Below are positions 15,091 through 23,748 of a stretch of DNA of 64,000 nt, piece after piece. The stretch comes from Blautia wexlerae DSM 19850. Its GTDB lineage: Bacteria > Bacillota > Clostridia > Lachnospirales > Lachnospiraceae. Each line of letters starts with the position of its first letter. Position 1 is the stretch's first letter. Location: contig NZ_CP102267.1 of NCBI RefSeq assembly GCF_025148125.1, forward strand, positions 3,110,501-3,174,500, written 5' to 3'. The position numbers and the translations under genes are program-made. The notes beneath the pieces were generated by a model. That model was given only the letters and a program-made list of their open reading frames with translations. It made no database searches and had not been told where the DNA came from.

Positions 15091-15963
15091 ATGAATAATA
15101 TTACCGGACACACAGGTCTTACCGCGCTTTTAGGAAGCCCGGTGGCACACAGCATTTCCCCTTTGATGCATAATGAATCATTTCGCCTTCTCGGGCTTGA
15201 CTATGTATATTTATGTTTTGATGTAAATGAAGAAACTCTTCCTGCAGCAGTTGCAGGATTAAAGACTTGCGGCATTCGCGGTTTCAACCTTACCATGCCG
15301 AATAAGAATAAAATTGTAGAATTATTGGATGAGCTTTCCCCTGAAGCCCAACTGATCGGTGCTGTCAATACTGTACTGAACGATAACGGAAAGTTAATCG
15401 GATACAATACAGACGGGTACGGTTTTATGCAATCTGTACGTGATGCGGGACATGATATTACCGGTAAAAATATAACTGTCATGGGAGTAGGAGGAGCTTC
15501 GATGGCCATCTGTGCACAGTCTGCCCTGGACGGTGCGGCTTCCGTACATATTTTTGCCCGCCGCACCAGCAGATACTGGAATCGCACACAGAAATTCGCT
15601 GAGAATCTCTCTGCTAAAACAGGCTGTCAGGTCTGCCTCTTCGACAATGATGATCATACTGCATTGCGAGATTCCATTGCACAGAGTTATCTGCTGATCA
15701 ATGCAACCTCTGTAGGCATGGTTCCGGATATCGACGATACCATCATCAAAGATACATCTCTGTTCCATCCTGAGCTTGTAGTGGCAGATGTTGTCTATGA
15801 GCCACAGGAAACCCGACTGCTCAGAGAGGCCAAAGCAGCCGGATGCCAGACCTTTAATGGCATGTATATGCTTCTTCATCAGGGGGCTAAAGCTTTCCAG
15901 ATCTGGACCGGACAGGAAATGCCGGTTTCTGTTATTAAGGAAAAATATTTCTCTGTCAAATAG
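15091..15963 (+). CDS. aroE: Shikimate dehydrogenase (AroE/YdiB family)
   Basis: A 290-aa NAD(P)-dependent enzyme reducing 3-dehydroshikimate to shikimate. Substrate motifs are LLGSPVAHSISPLMHN, GFNLTMPNKNKI (conserved Lys, here in a PNKNK context) and GAVNTVLND with YNTDGYGF. The nucleotide loop is VMGVGGASMAI. Slightly longer than E. coli AroE and with an SRYW-type cofactor loop, so it may be a YdiB-like isoform using NAD or quinate. ATG 15091 has GGAGG upstream. It appears monocistronic. Confidence 0.88.
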   Translation: MNNITGHTGLTALLGSPVAHSISPLMHNESFRLLGLDYVYLCFDVNEETLPAAVAGLKTCGIRGFNLTMPNKNKIVELLDELSPEAQLIGAVNTVLNDNGKLIGYNTDGYGFMQSVRDAGHDITGKNITVMGVGGASMAICAQSALDGAASVHIFARRTSRYWNRTQKFAENLSAKTGCQVCLFDNDDHTALRDSIAQSYLLINATSVGMVPDIDDTIIKDTSLFHPELVVADVVYEPQETRLLREAKAAGCQTFNGMYMLLHQGAKAFQIWTGQEMPVSVIKEKYFSVK

Positions 15964-15978
15964 TGATTCGCATAACAG

Positions 15979-16458
15979 TCACATATTTCCCATCAGCTTA
16001 TCTTTGATGATTGCCAGGATTTCTCTTGGAATATATATCAGAAGTCTCCATGAACGGTATCTGGAAGGAATGGGATAAATTTCTCTGCATCCACATTTCT
16101 TTCCTATGGCCGTTCCCCGGAAAACATGAAAATTATTGGTGACAATGCCAACCGAATGATTCAGTCCGATCATTCCCAGACTGAACTTCAGATTCTCTGT
16201 TGTGCTGGTAGATTTCTCTTCCAGGATCAGTCGTTCTCTGTCAATTCCATGTTCCACAAGATAATTGCACATTGCCTGAGCTTCTGTGATAGATTCTCCG
16301 TCCCCTTTTCCTCCGGACAGAACAGCCTTAGTCTCAGGATTCTCTTCCATATACTGTAAAGCCCTTCTGGTACGTTCCAGAAGGGCTTTTGTAAGCCGGG
16401 TACCTTCTACATGGGCACCAAGCACGATAATATATTCCAGATTTGGATGCTTACGCAT
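15979..16458 (-). CDS. DUF218 / YdcF-family protein
   Basis: A 159-aa protein with [45 protein letters not shown] and STTENLKFS...[10 protein letters not shown], the SanA/ElyC/YdcF core. The start at 16458 (ATG overlapping the end of the SEC-C gene) is chosen because the longer frame would lie wholly inside that gene. No N-terminal membrane anchor is left, unlike many relatives. The C-terminus ([19 protein letters not shown]) is amphipathic and may touch the membrane. Function is envelope-related in relatives; here unknown. Confidence 0.75.
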   Translation of the reverse strand: MRKHPNLEYIIVLGAHVEGTRLTKALLERTRRALQYMEENPETKAVLSGGKGDGESITEAQAMCNYLVEHGIDRERLILEEKSTSTTENLKFSLGMIGLNHSVGIVTNNFHVFRGTAIGKKCGCREIYPIPSRYRSWRLLIYIPREILAIIKDKLMGNM

Positions 16459-16966
16459 TCTTACCGCAGCAATATTTATATTTCTTGCCGCTTCCGCAAG
16501 GACAAGGATCATTACGTCCGATTTTCTTTGCTTTGACAACTGTTCCTGATTTCTTCTGCTCAAGATAAAGTTCTTTTCTCTTCTCCGGTGTAAAGATCGC
16601 ATCCCACTGTGGCAGTTCATACAGCCAGTCAGCTCTTGCATCTACCATGTTCTTATAAAGAAGTTCTTTATCAAAGCACAGAGAAACCTTTGTGTTCTCA
16701 TCCATTGTCTCAATCGGGTTCGGAATCTTCAGACTGTCATTGATTCCATCAAGAAAACCAACCATTGTCAGAACTTCCTGTCCGTATTTCTCAGCCAGTT
16801 CCTTAACTGTACCGGTTACTACCTCATCCGGGTTGCTAAGAAGCTGCTCATAAATTCCTTTTTCAATATTAAAATAATTTGCCCAAAATCTCTGAAGTTT
16901 ATTACGGTCTGCCTGCTGGTCATAGGCGATGGCACGCCACTGCTCTAAGATTGTTTTATCGCTCAT
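16451..16966 (-). CDS. SEC-C zinc-binding domain protein
   Basis: A 171-aa protein. The last 22 residues hold the SEC-C motif [19 protein letters not shown], which binds zinc with CxC...CC. The rest ([40 protein letters not shown]) is helical and resembles uncharacterised Lachnospiraceae proteins. ATG 16966 has AAAGGA close by; upstream ATGs at 16996 or 17041 cannot be excluded. Its stop overlaps the start of the DUF218 gene by 8 bases, suggesting coupled translation. Confidence 0.75.
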   Translation of the reverse strand: MSDKTILEQWRAIAYDQQADRNKLQRFWANYFNIEKGIYEQLLSNPDEVVTGTVKELAEKYGQEVLTMVGFLDGINDSLKIPNPIETMDENTKVSLCFDKELLYKNMVDARADWLYELPQWDAIFTPEKRKELYLEQKKSGTVVKAKKIGRNDPCPCGSGKKYKYCCGKNA

Positions 16967-17209
16967 TTCCTTTAATCCTCTTTTCCAATATTTCATAGGT
17001 ATTATGCCTGTGCGGAAACATATGGAAAATATTCCTTCCACAAGCTTTATTATTATATCATCTTTCAGTTAAAAATACAAATGATATTCTTTGTATTTTT
17101 AGTGAATTTTAAGTTACTGTTCACACACCACTATCCCGCGAGGTGTTTTGGCATGAATATGCCAAAATCCCGAGACATACAAGCCAAAATTCCATTGCCG
17201 CAGGCAATC

Positions 17210-17372
17210 TAGTACATCGTTTTCGAAATAACTATACCACTCACTTGTCTGCAAATCCGATTGCACAGGTCTAAAAGCCTCAGCGTAGCCCGCTACGCCT
17301 GCGTTTTTATACCAGCACACTCGAATCCGCATCCTACGCGATTGGTATAGTTATTTACGAAACGCTGTACTA
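17210..17372. mobile_element. 163-bp MITE-like element
   Basis: The 29-base ends match as inverted repeats at 25 positions (TAGTACA.CG...AAATAACTATACC). It has no gene, is flanked by CTAG on both sides and sits inside the dispersed repeat. It looks like a non-autonomous element; its mobiliser is unknown. Confidence 0.6.
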
Positions 17373-17458
17373 GAGCGTGTCTGAAAAATAAAAATTGCAC
17401 AAAACGCATGTTTTATTTCCCTTTTTCATGATAAAATAAAGAAAAAGGGGTGTTCACT

Positions 17459-17776
17459 ATGTTGAGACGATATGAGTTGACTGATGAAGAATGGCTTCGC
17501 ATTGAACCTTTATTACCTCCTGAAAATACTGGAAAACAAGGACGTCCAAGGAAAGACAATCGTATCATTATGAATGGAATTGTATGGCTTGCACGTAGTG
17601 GGGCACCTTGGCGCGATCTTCCTGAACGTTATGGTTCATGGAAAACTGTCTATAGCCGATTCCGAAAATGGATCGATGATGGTATCCTTGATAATATTTT
17701 CCGTATTTTAAGTCTTGAAGCAGAATTGGAAGAATTATCCATTGATGCTTCTATTATCCAGGCGCACCAAAGATAG
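17459..17776 (+). CDS. IS5-type transposase, N-terminal frame
   Basis: A 105-aa frame starting at ATG 17459 (MLRRYELTDEEWLRIEPLLPP) with the DUF4096 DNA-binding domain, GRPRKDNRIIMNGIVWLARSGAPWRDLP and YSRFRKWIDDG. The first catalytic Asp lies in LSIDASIIQAH. It ends at TAG 17774-17776. An A6G5 run at 17787-17797 would suit programmed frameshifting, but an apparent extra A near 17770 shifts the frame even earlier, so this copy may be inactive. Confidence 0.85.
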   Translation: MLRRYELTDEEWLRIEPLLPPENTGKQGRPRKDNRIIMNGIVWLARSGAPWRDLPERYGSWKTVYSRFRKWIDDGILDNIFRILSLEAELEELSIDASIIQAHQR

Positions 17777-18222
17777 TGCCGGTGCAAAAAAGGGGGCCTT
17801 CAAATGAAATCGGGCATAGTCGTGGAGGAGCAAACACCAAAATCCATGCGGTAGTAGATGCCTATGGATATCCAGTTTATTTAATGATCAGTGAGGGACA
17901 GCGTAATGATATCAATTATGCAATCCCTTTGCTCGATCAAATTGAAATAAACGGAAGCAATGTGTTAGCTGACCGAGGATATGACAGTAATAAATTGCTT
18001 GATTATGTGTACGCACGCGGTGGAGAGCCAACCATTCCATCCCGAAAGGGAGCTAAATTTGAACGTCATTGTGATTGGTGGTTATACAAAGAACGCCATT
18101 TAGTAGAAAAGTATTTTCTGAAATTAAAAGCATTCCGACGAATCGCTACACGTTATGACAAATTAGCTGCAACCTACTTGGGATTTATTTGTATCGCCTC
18201 AATATTAATTTGGTTAAAATAA
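17776..18222 (+). CDS. IS5-type transposase, C-terminal DDE frame
   Basis: A 148-aa frame with the DDE domain: GANTKIHAVVDAYGYPVYLMIS, NVLADRGYDSNKL (second Asp) and HLVEKYFLKLKAFRRIATRYDK (catalytic Glu with the YREK-like signature). It has no ribosome site of its own and overlaps the stop of the N-terminal frame, so it is probably made only by frameshifting from it. Confidence 0.85.
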   Translation: MPVQKRGPSNEIGHSRGGANTKIHAVVDAYGYPVYLMISEGQRNDINYAIPLLDQIEINGSNVLADRGYDSNKLLDYVYARGGEPTIPSRKGAKFERHCDWWLYKERHLVEKYFLKLKAFRRIATRYDKLAATYLGFICIASILIWLK

Positions 18223-18301
18223 ACAATTTAAAATGTTTTTCAGACACGCTCTAGAATGAATTTTGGCTATGTTACTGAGAGCGGAGTGAACAGTAACAAT
18301 T

Positions 18302-19129
18302 TTAATTGACGCCCAGTTTCTCCAGTTCTGCTGCCGCCTGTTTAAAAGATTTAAACTGAATTGCATGGATTCCCTGTTTTCTGGCTGCCTCACAGTTCTC
18401 CGCTCTGTCATCCAGAAATACGGATTTCTCCGGGTCAAGATGGTAGCGTCCGAGCAGGGTTTTGTAAATTTCCGGTTCCGGTTTGATCTGCTTCACCTGA
18501 CAGGAGAACACTGCTCCGTCTACATATTTAAGAAACGTAAGTTTATCCTCCGTTCTCTCCAGTGTGTCAGTTGCATAATTGGAAAGAATATAAACATGAT
18601 ATCCTTTATCTTTCAGATATCTCACCCAGGTTTCCGCATAATCTGTTTTCTCAATTGTCTCGTCAGAACGGCGCATTACCTCCCGGATATCCTTTTCGTA
18701 CTCCGGTGCAGCTTTTACCATCTGATCTACATAATATTGCTCAGTCTCGCTGCTTCTGTCTCTCTCATTCCAGGTATTGCTCTGAAATACCACTTCCGCA
18801 ATTTTATCACGCTCTTCCTTCGGAAAACCAAAACTGTCCAGATAGGTCTCCCAGTCATATTTTACAAGAACCTGTCCAACGTCAAAAATAATATTCTCCA
18901 TATCCGAATCCACCACCTTTTTATTCCTGTTCAGTAATTTATAAACCATCCATATTGCATAAGCCATGATGGGAACCATGATCGCCACTGCAAGCGAGGC
19001 TTTAAAATAGGCCTGCGAATCTTCTCCATTCCCGAATGCAAAAATCATCGGCATACAACATGCAAGAAGCAGGATTATGATTGCGATCCATGCCCCGATT
19101 TTCTTTATCTTATTATTATCTTTTTTCAT
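18302..19129 (-). CDS. HAD hydrolase with N-terminal membrane anchor
   Basis: A 275-aa protein. Residues ~10-32 and ~44-66 are two membrane segments; the rest is a HAD-superfamily phosphatase of the YihX/epoxide-hydrolase-like type. The motifs are FDVGQVLVKYD (motif I, with Gly in place of the second Asp), LSNYATD (motif II), KPEPEIY (motif III Lys) and FLDDRAEN (motif IV). Motif I reads DVGQV rather than DxDxT, as in YihX-like proteins. The fusion to a membrane hairpin is unusual. Its 3' end abuts the dispersed repeat. Confidence 0.8.
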   Translation of the reverse strand: MKKDNNKIKKIGAWIAIIILLLACCMPMIFAFGNGEDSQAYFKASLAVAIMVPIMAYAIWMVYKLLNRNKKVVDSDMENIIFDVGQVLVKYDWETYLDSFGFPKEERDKIAEVVFQSNTWNERDRSSETEQYYVDQMVKAAPEYEKDIREVMRRSDETIEKTDYAETWVRYLKDKGYHVYILSNYATDTLERTEDKLTFLKYVDGAVFSCQVKQIKPEPEIYKTLLGRYHLDPEKSVFLDDRAENCEAARKQGIHAIQFKSFKQAAAELEKLGVN

Positions 19130-19153
19130 AAGCCTCCAGTTATATAAAAGACA

Positions 19154-19174
19154 CGCCGGAGAAATTCTCCGGCG
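19154..19174 (-). terminator. Hairpin downstream of purA
   Basis: CGCCGGAGAA-A-TTCTCCGGCG is a near-perfect stem between purA and the HAD gene. On the minus strand it is followed by TGTCTTTTAT, a weak T-run. Confidence 0.55.
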
Positions 19175-19222
19175 TATAGTCTTATTTACCGTCTGCCGAT
19201 CAGACAGGTAAATTTATCCTTA

Positions 19223-20503
19223 TTATTTATTTCTGTAGATGATATCGTCACGTCCCGGGCCATTGGAGATCATAGTAATCGGGAATCCGATATGTTTCTC
19301 AACGAACTCAACATACTTTCTGCAGTTCTCCGGCAGATCTTCATATTTTTTGATTCCGCGGATGTCGCATTTCCATCCCGGCAGAGTCTCCAGAACCGGT
19401 TTTGCTTTCTCAAGCAGTGTAGTTGTCGGAAATTCTGTTGTTACTTTTCCATCAATCTCATATCCTGTGCAGACCGGAATTTCATCCAGATATCCAAGAA
19501 CATCAAGAACTGTGAAAGCAACATCTGTAGCTCCCTGAAGACGGCATCCGTATTTGGAAGCAACACAGTCAAACCATCCCATACGTCTTGGACGGCCTGT
19601 AGTAGCACCAAATTCACCGCCGTCACCGCCACGTCTTCTCAGTTCATCTGCTTCATCGCCAAAGATTTCAGAAACAAATGCACCTGCTCCTACTGCACTG
19701 GAGTATGCCTTGCATACAGTAACAATCTGTTTGATCTCATATGGTGGAAGACCTGCTCCTACTGCACCATATCCTGCCAGGGTAGAGGAAGATGTAACCA
19801 TCGGATAAATTCCATGATCCGGGTCTTTCAGAGAACCAAGCTGTCCCTCAAGAAGAACTTCTTTACCTTCTTTTAATGCGTTCCACAGATACAGGGATAC
19901 GTCACATACATATGGTTCAACCATTTTCTTATATTCCATAAGTTCAGCAAATAATTCATCCACATTAAGAAGCGGTTTGTGATATAAATGTTCAAGAAGA
20001 ACATTCTTTGTCGCACATACACTTGCAAGTTTTTCTTTCAGATGTTCTTCATCAAAAAGTTCACTTACCTGGAAACCAATCTTTGCATATTTGTCTGAGT
20101 AGAACGGAGCAATACCTGACTTGGTAGATCCGAAAGATTTGCCGCCCAGACGTTCTTCCTCATACTGGTCAAAAAGAATATGGTATGGCATAACCATCTG
20201 TGCTCTCTCGGAGATAAGGATCTTCGGAGCCGGAACACCTCTGCTTACCACTTCATTGTACTCTTTGAAAAATACCGGGATATTCAGTGCAACACCGTTG
20301 CCGATCACACTTGTAGTATGATCATAAAACACACCTGACGGCAGAGTATGAAGGGCAAATTTACCATAGTTATTTACGATTGTATGACCTGCATTTGCAC
20401 CACCCTGAAATCTTACGATAATATCAGCCTTCTCAGCGAGCATATCGGTAATCTTACCTTTACCTTCATCTCCCCAGTTAGCTCCAACAACTGCTTTTAC
20501 CAT
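19223..20503 (-). CDS. purA: Adenylosuccinate synthetase
   Basis: A 426-aa enzyme joining IMP and aspartate with GTP in AMP synthesis. The motifs are GANWGDEGKGKITD (P-loop-like, catalytic Asp), GGANAGHTI (His), GSTKSGIAPFYSDK and TTGRPRRMGWFD. Full length. GGAGG lies just before the ATG. purB, which acts next in the pathway, is located 144 bases upstream in the same orientation. Confidence 0.96.
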   Translation of the reverse strand: MVKAVVGANWGDEGKGKITDMLAEKADIIVRFQGGANAGHTIVNNYGKFALHTLPSGVFYDHTTSVIGNGVALNIPVFFKEYNEVVSRGVPAPKILISERAQMVMPYHILFDQYEEERLGGKSFGSTKSGIAPFYSDKYAKIGFQVSELFDEEHLKEKLASVCATKNVLLEHLYHKPLLNVDELFAELMEYKKMVEPYVCDVSLYLWNALKEGKEVLLEGQLGSLKDPDHGIYPMVTSSSTLAGYGAVGAGLPPYEIKQIVTVCKAYSSAVGAGAFVSEIFGDEADELRRRGGDGGEFGATTGRPRRMGWFDCVASKYGCRLQGATDVAFTVLDVLGYLDEIPVCTGYEIDGKVTTEFPTTTLLEKAKPVLETLPGWKCDIRGIKKYEDLPENCRKYVEFVEKHIGFPITMISNGPGRDDIIYRNK

Positions 20504-20647
20504 TATATAATTCCTCCTGTATTTACCGATTACTGTTTACCCGGCCTTGCAGAATGACCTGCCGGATATCATCAGGAAACAGCAACGCTTATTATCTTTA
20601 TATCAGATTCTGTAATATTCCAAACCGTTATGTTAAGTATTTACTGA

Positions 20648-22087
20648 TCAGACATTGATCTCAGCTTTCACTCCCAGAAGTTCCTTATGGGAATCGAGGA
20701 TCGGCTGAACTACTGTATTTACAAATCTCTCTGTCTGCTCTTTGGCACGTCCGATATATTTCTTCGGATCCATGGATCTCTGCAGATCTTCCAGAGAAAG
20801 GTTGAATGCAGGATCTGCTGCGATCAGTTCCAGCAGATTATTATCTTTACCTTCTACCTTGACAGTCTTTCCGGCTTCCATGGAAAGCTCACGGATACGC
20901 TCATGAAGTTCCTGACGGTCACCGCCTGCTTTTACAGCATCCATCATGATATTCTCTGTAGCCATGAACGGAAGCTCTGCCATCATATGTTTCTCGATAA
21001 CCTTCGGATAAACAACCAATCCATCTACAACATTAAGACAGAGGTCAAGGATTCCGTCAATAGCAAGGAAACCTTCCGGAATACTCAGACGCTTATTTGC
21101 AGAGTCATCCAGAGTTCTCTCAAACCACTGAGTTGCAGATGTGATCGCCGGGTTAAGGGCATCTACCATTACATATCTGGAAAGGGAAGCAATACGCTCA
21201 CTTCTCATAGGATTTCTCTTATACGCCATTGCGGAGGAGCCGATCTGAGATTTCTCAAATGGTTCTTCTACTTCTTTCAGATGCTGAAGAAGGCGGATAT
21301 CATTGGACATCTTGTGTGCACTTGCTGCAATTCCTGCAAGAATATTGGCAACACGTGTATCTACCTTACGGGAATAGGTCTGTCCGGATACCGGATAGCA
21401 TTCCTTAAATCCCATCTTCTCTGCGATCATCGGATCAATCTTGTCGATAGTCTCCTGATCTCCGTCAAACAGTTCCAGAAAGCTTGCCTGTGTTCCGGTT
21501 GTACCTTTGGATCCCAGAAGCTTCATTGTTCCCAGAACATACTCCAGATCCTCCAGATCAAGCAGGAATTCCTGTGTCCAGAGTGTTGCACGCTTACCTA
21601 CTGTAGTAGGCTGTGCAGGCTGAAAATGTGTAAATGCCAGAGTAGGCTGATCTTTATATTTATCTGCGAAAGCAGAAAGCTCGGCAATAACATTGACCAG
21701 TTTCTTCTTCACAAGCTTTAATGCTTCTGTCATTACAATAATGTCTGTATTATCACCTACATAACAGGAGGTTGCTCCCAGATGGATGATTCCTTTTGCT
21801 TTCGGGCACTGTACGCCATACGCATATACGTGAGACATAACATCATGACGCACCTGACGTTCACGTTCCTTTGCAACGTCATAATTGATATCCTCTGCAT
21901 GTGCCTTCAGTTCATCAATCTGCTCCTGTGTAATGTTAAGGCCAAGCTCTTTCTCTGTCTCAGCAAGTGCGATCCAGAGTCTTCTCCATGTGCGGAATTT
22001 CATATCCGGGGAAAAAATATACTGCATTTCTTTGCTGGCATAACGTTCTGATAAAGGACTTACATATCTGTCTGTACTCATCTTCAC
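20648..22087 (-). CDS. purB: Adenylosuccinate lyase
   Basis: A 479-aa fumarase-superfamily enzyme that cleaves SAICAR and adenylosuccinate. The signature loop is [17 protein letters not shown], with [12 protein letters not shown] and [19 protein letters not shown] (catalytic His) earlier. The length fits the long PurB class. ATG preceded by AGGAGAG. It is the first gene of a purB-purA unit driven by a good promoter at 22170-22198. Confidence 0.96.
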   Translation of the reverse strand: MKMSTDRYVSPLSERYASKEMQYIFSPDMKFRTWRRLWIALAETEKELGLNITQEQIDELKAHAEDINYDVAKERERQVRHDVMSHVYAYGVQCPKAKGIIHLGATSCYVGDNTDIIVMTEALKLVKKKLVNVIAELSAFADKYKDQPTLAFTHFQPAQPTTVGKRATLWTQEFLLDLEDLEYVLGTMKLLGSKGTTGTQASFLELFDGDQETIDKIDPMIAEKMGFKECYPVSGQTYSRKVDTRVANILAGIAASAHKMSNDIRLLQHLKEVEEPFEKSQIGSSAMAYKRNPMRSERIASLSRYVMVDALNPAITSATQWFERTLDDSANKRLSIPEGFLAIDGILDLCLNVVDGLVVYPKVIEKHMMAELPFMATENIMMDAVKAGGDRQELHERIRELSMEAGKTVKVEGKDNNLLELIAADPAFNLSLEDLQRSMDPKKYIGRAKEQTERFVNTVVQPILDSHKELLGVKAEINV

Positions 22088-22169
22088 TCTCCTGTTTTTT
22101 ATAGGATATTATTTTTAATCCTTTTATTTCACTTCTGTACGTACGTTTTTCTCAACCACGTACGTTGAA

Positions 22170-22198
22170 ATTATATAACATCATTCCTCTAAAAGCAA
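22170..22198 (-). promoter_or_regulatory. Sigma-A promoter of purB-purA
   Basis: On the minus strand TTGCTT (22193-22198), 17 bases, TATAAT (22170-22175). The leader then contains ACGTACGT twice, separated by about 12 bases (GGTTGAGAAAA between), which could pair or serve as an operator. No purine riboswitch was recognised. Confidence 0.65.
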
Positions 22199-22209
22199 CC
22201 ACAAAAACC

Positions 22210-22896
22210 TTATCCCTGATGGAATTTACCAAGAAATTCTTTCATTCTCGCATGTTCTGATTCAAATACCTCTTTTGGACTCCCCTCAACTGCGATCAGT
22301 CCCTTATCCATAAAAATAATATGATCAGAGATATCTCTTGCAAATGTCATCTCATGAGTAACGATCACCATAGTGATGTGTTCTGCTGCCAGATCTTTGA
22401 TTACCTTAAGAATTTCACTTGTAAGCTCCGGATCAAGGGCGGAAGTAGGCTCATCAAAAAACAGGATCTTCGGATTCATACATAATGCTCTGGCAATAGA
22501 GACACGCTGCTGTTGGCCGCCGGAAAGCTGAAACGGATATGCATTCTCTCTGTCTGCAAGTCCCATCTGCTTTAACAGAGTTCTTGCCTGTGCATAAACC
22601 TCTTCTTTCTTTCTCTTCTGCACTCTGATCGGAGCATCTGTGATATTTTTCAGTACGGAAAAATGGGGGAAAAGATTAAAGTTCTGAAATACCAGTCCCA
22701 CATCCCCCTGCTTGATGATCTCACCGCTGTCCGGTGTCTCAAGACCGGTGGCACAGCGGAGAAGTGTGGATTTACCGGAACCGGAAGGTCCGATAATACT
22801 AAGAACCTCACCCTCCTCTACCTGAAGTGAAATGTCTTTTAATACTTCAAGGCTGCCGAAGCTCTTCTTTATGTTTTTCATTTCAAATAATACCAT
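22210..22896 (-). CDS. Polar amino acid ABC transporter ATP-binding protein
   Basis: A 228-aa ATPase. Walker A is GPSGSGKST, the signature LSGGQQQR, Walker B ILFFDEPTSALDP and the H-loop IVTHEM. It matches the GlnQ/ArtP family. ATG 22896 is the start that gives the family's usual N-terminus (MVLFEMKNIKKSFG). It is the last gene of a binding protein-permease-ATPase operon. Confidence 0.92.
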   Translation of the reverse strand: MVLFEMKNIKKSFGSLEVLKDISLQVEEGEVLSIIGPSGSGKSTLLRCATGLETPDSGEIIKQGDVGLVFQNFNLFPHFSVLKNITDAPIRVQKRKKEEVYAQARTLLKQMGLADRENAYPFQLSGGQQQRVSIARALCMNPKILFFDEPTSALDPELTSEILKVIKDLAAEHITMVIVTHEMTFARDISDHIIFMDKGLIAVEGSPKEVFESEHARMKEFLGKFHQG

Positions 22897-22962
22897 AGCA
22901 AATATTCCTCTTAAATTAAATGATGTCAGAGTCAAAAAATATTTTATAACCCCAGCCGCCTG

Positions 22963-23613
22963 TCAGCGATAATAATTCAGTTTTTTCTCAATCTTATCCA
23001 TTACAATCGCAACAAGAAGATTGAACACAAAATAGAAAACAGCAGCGATCACAAAAGGCATCATAGTCGTCTGTGCACTTGCAATCTGTTTTGCAATTGT
23101 AAACATCTCCGAAACAGCAACAACAAATGCCAGTGACGTATCCTTTACCAGTGTGATAACCTCATTTGTCACAGATGGAAGGATTCTCTTGATCACCTGC
23201 GGCAGGATGATTCTGAAAAATGTCTGGGCTTTGCTGTATCCCAAGATCTTTGCAGCCTCATACTGTCCCGCTGAAATAGATTCGATTCCTCCTCTGTAAA
23301 TCTCCGCAAAATATGCAGCATAGTTAATACTGAATGCAATAAACACAGCGATCAGGCTGTATCCCATGGAAATACGGATTCCAAAAATAAAGTATGGTCC
23401 GAAATACACAACCATCAATTGCAGCATTAACGGGGTTCCACGCATAACTGATATGTAGGCAGACACAATTCCACGTATCGCCGGATTCTTGGACATTCTG
23501 CCAAAGTAGATCAGAAGTCCCAGCGGAAGTGAAAAAAGTAATGTCACTACAAAAATCTCTACAGAAACTACCATACCACTGGCAAGCTGCTGCAGCATTA
23601 CACTTAAAGACAT
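22963..23613 (-). CDS. Polar amino acid ABC transporter permease
   Basis: A 216-aa membrane protein of the HisM/GlnP family with about five membrane segments. The EAA loop is seen as QYEAAKILGYSKAQTFFRIILPQ and MRGTPLMLQL marks the conserved permease start. ATG 23613 has AGGAGG 6 bases upstream; the longer frame from 23727 has no ribosome site. It lies between the binding protein and ATPase genes. Confidence 0.92.
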   Translation of the reverse strand: MSLSVMLQQLASGMVVSVEIFVVTLLFSLPLGLLIYFGRMSKNPAIRGIVSAYISVMRGTPLMLQLMVVYFGPYFIFGIRISMGYSLIAVFIAFSINYAAYFAEIYRGGIESISAGQYEAAKILGYSKAQTFFRIILPQVIKRILPSVTNEVITLVKDTSLAFVVAVSEMFTIAKQIASAQTTMMPFVIAAVFYFVFNLLVAIVMDKIEKKLNYYR

Positions 23614-23748
23614 AAGCTTTCCTCCTGAAAAATTTCTCCTGTACAGTAAGAAAAGAGGGTGCACAAAATGTACCCTCCATTCCTTTATAATGCGGACAGC
23701 CTGCACAGATCTGTCCTCTTGTATCATAACTGTTTTTGTTCCGGCTGA

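Larger units (their letters stand above)
17374..18250 (+). mobile_element. IS5-family insertion sequence
   Basis: An 877-bp unit with perfect 15-bp terminal inverted repeats AGCGTGTCTGAAAAA / TTTTTCAGACACGCT and CTAG direct repeats at 17370-17373 and 18251-18254. CTAG fits the YTAR target of the IS5 group. It encodes the two transposase frames listed below and sits at the right edge of the MITE-like element. Confidence 0.9.
17113..18297 (+). repeat. Dispersed GTTACTGTTCAC repeat, split by two insertions
   Basis: The left part (17113-17209) and right part (18255-18297) together match, in the opposite orientation, the uninterrupted 143-bp copy at 30494-30636. They share the GTTACTG ends, the CCAAAATCCCGAGACATAC region and GAATGAATTTTGGCTA. 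A 163-bp palindromic-ended element and an IS5-type element lie between. No gene is present in 17042-17373 apart from these repeats. Confidence 0.8.

Noticed and set aside
17114..17332. 72-codon minus-strand frame
   Set aside because: It lies entirely in the dispersed repeat and MITE-like element.
20687..21721. 344-codon plus-strand frame over purB
   Set aside because: A shadow of the minus-strand purB coding sequence with cysteine/histidine-rich random composition.
22140..22170. Pair of ACGTACGT motifs considered as a purine riboswitch stem
   Set aside because: Short repeats without the conserved riboswitch core; kept only as a possible operator in the purB leader.
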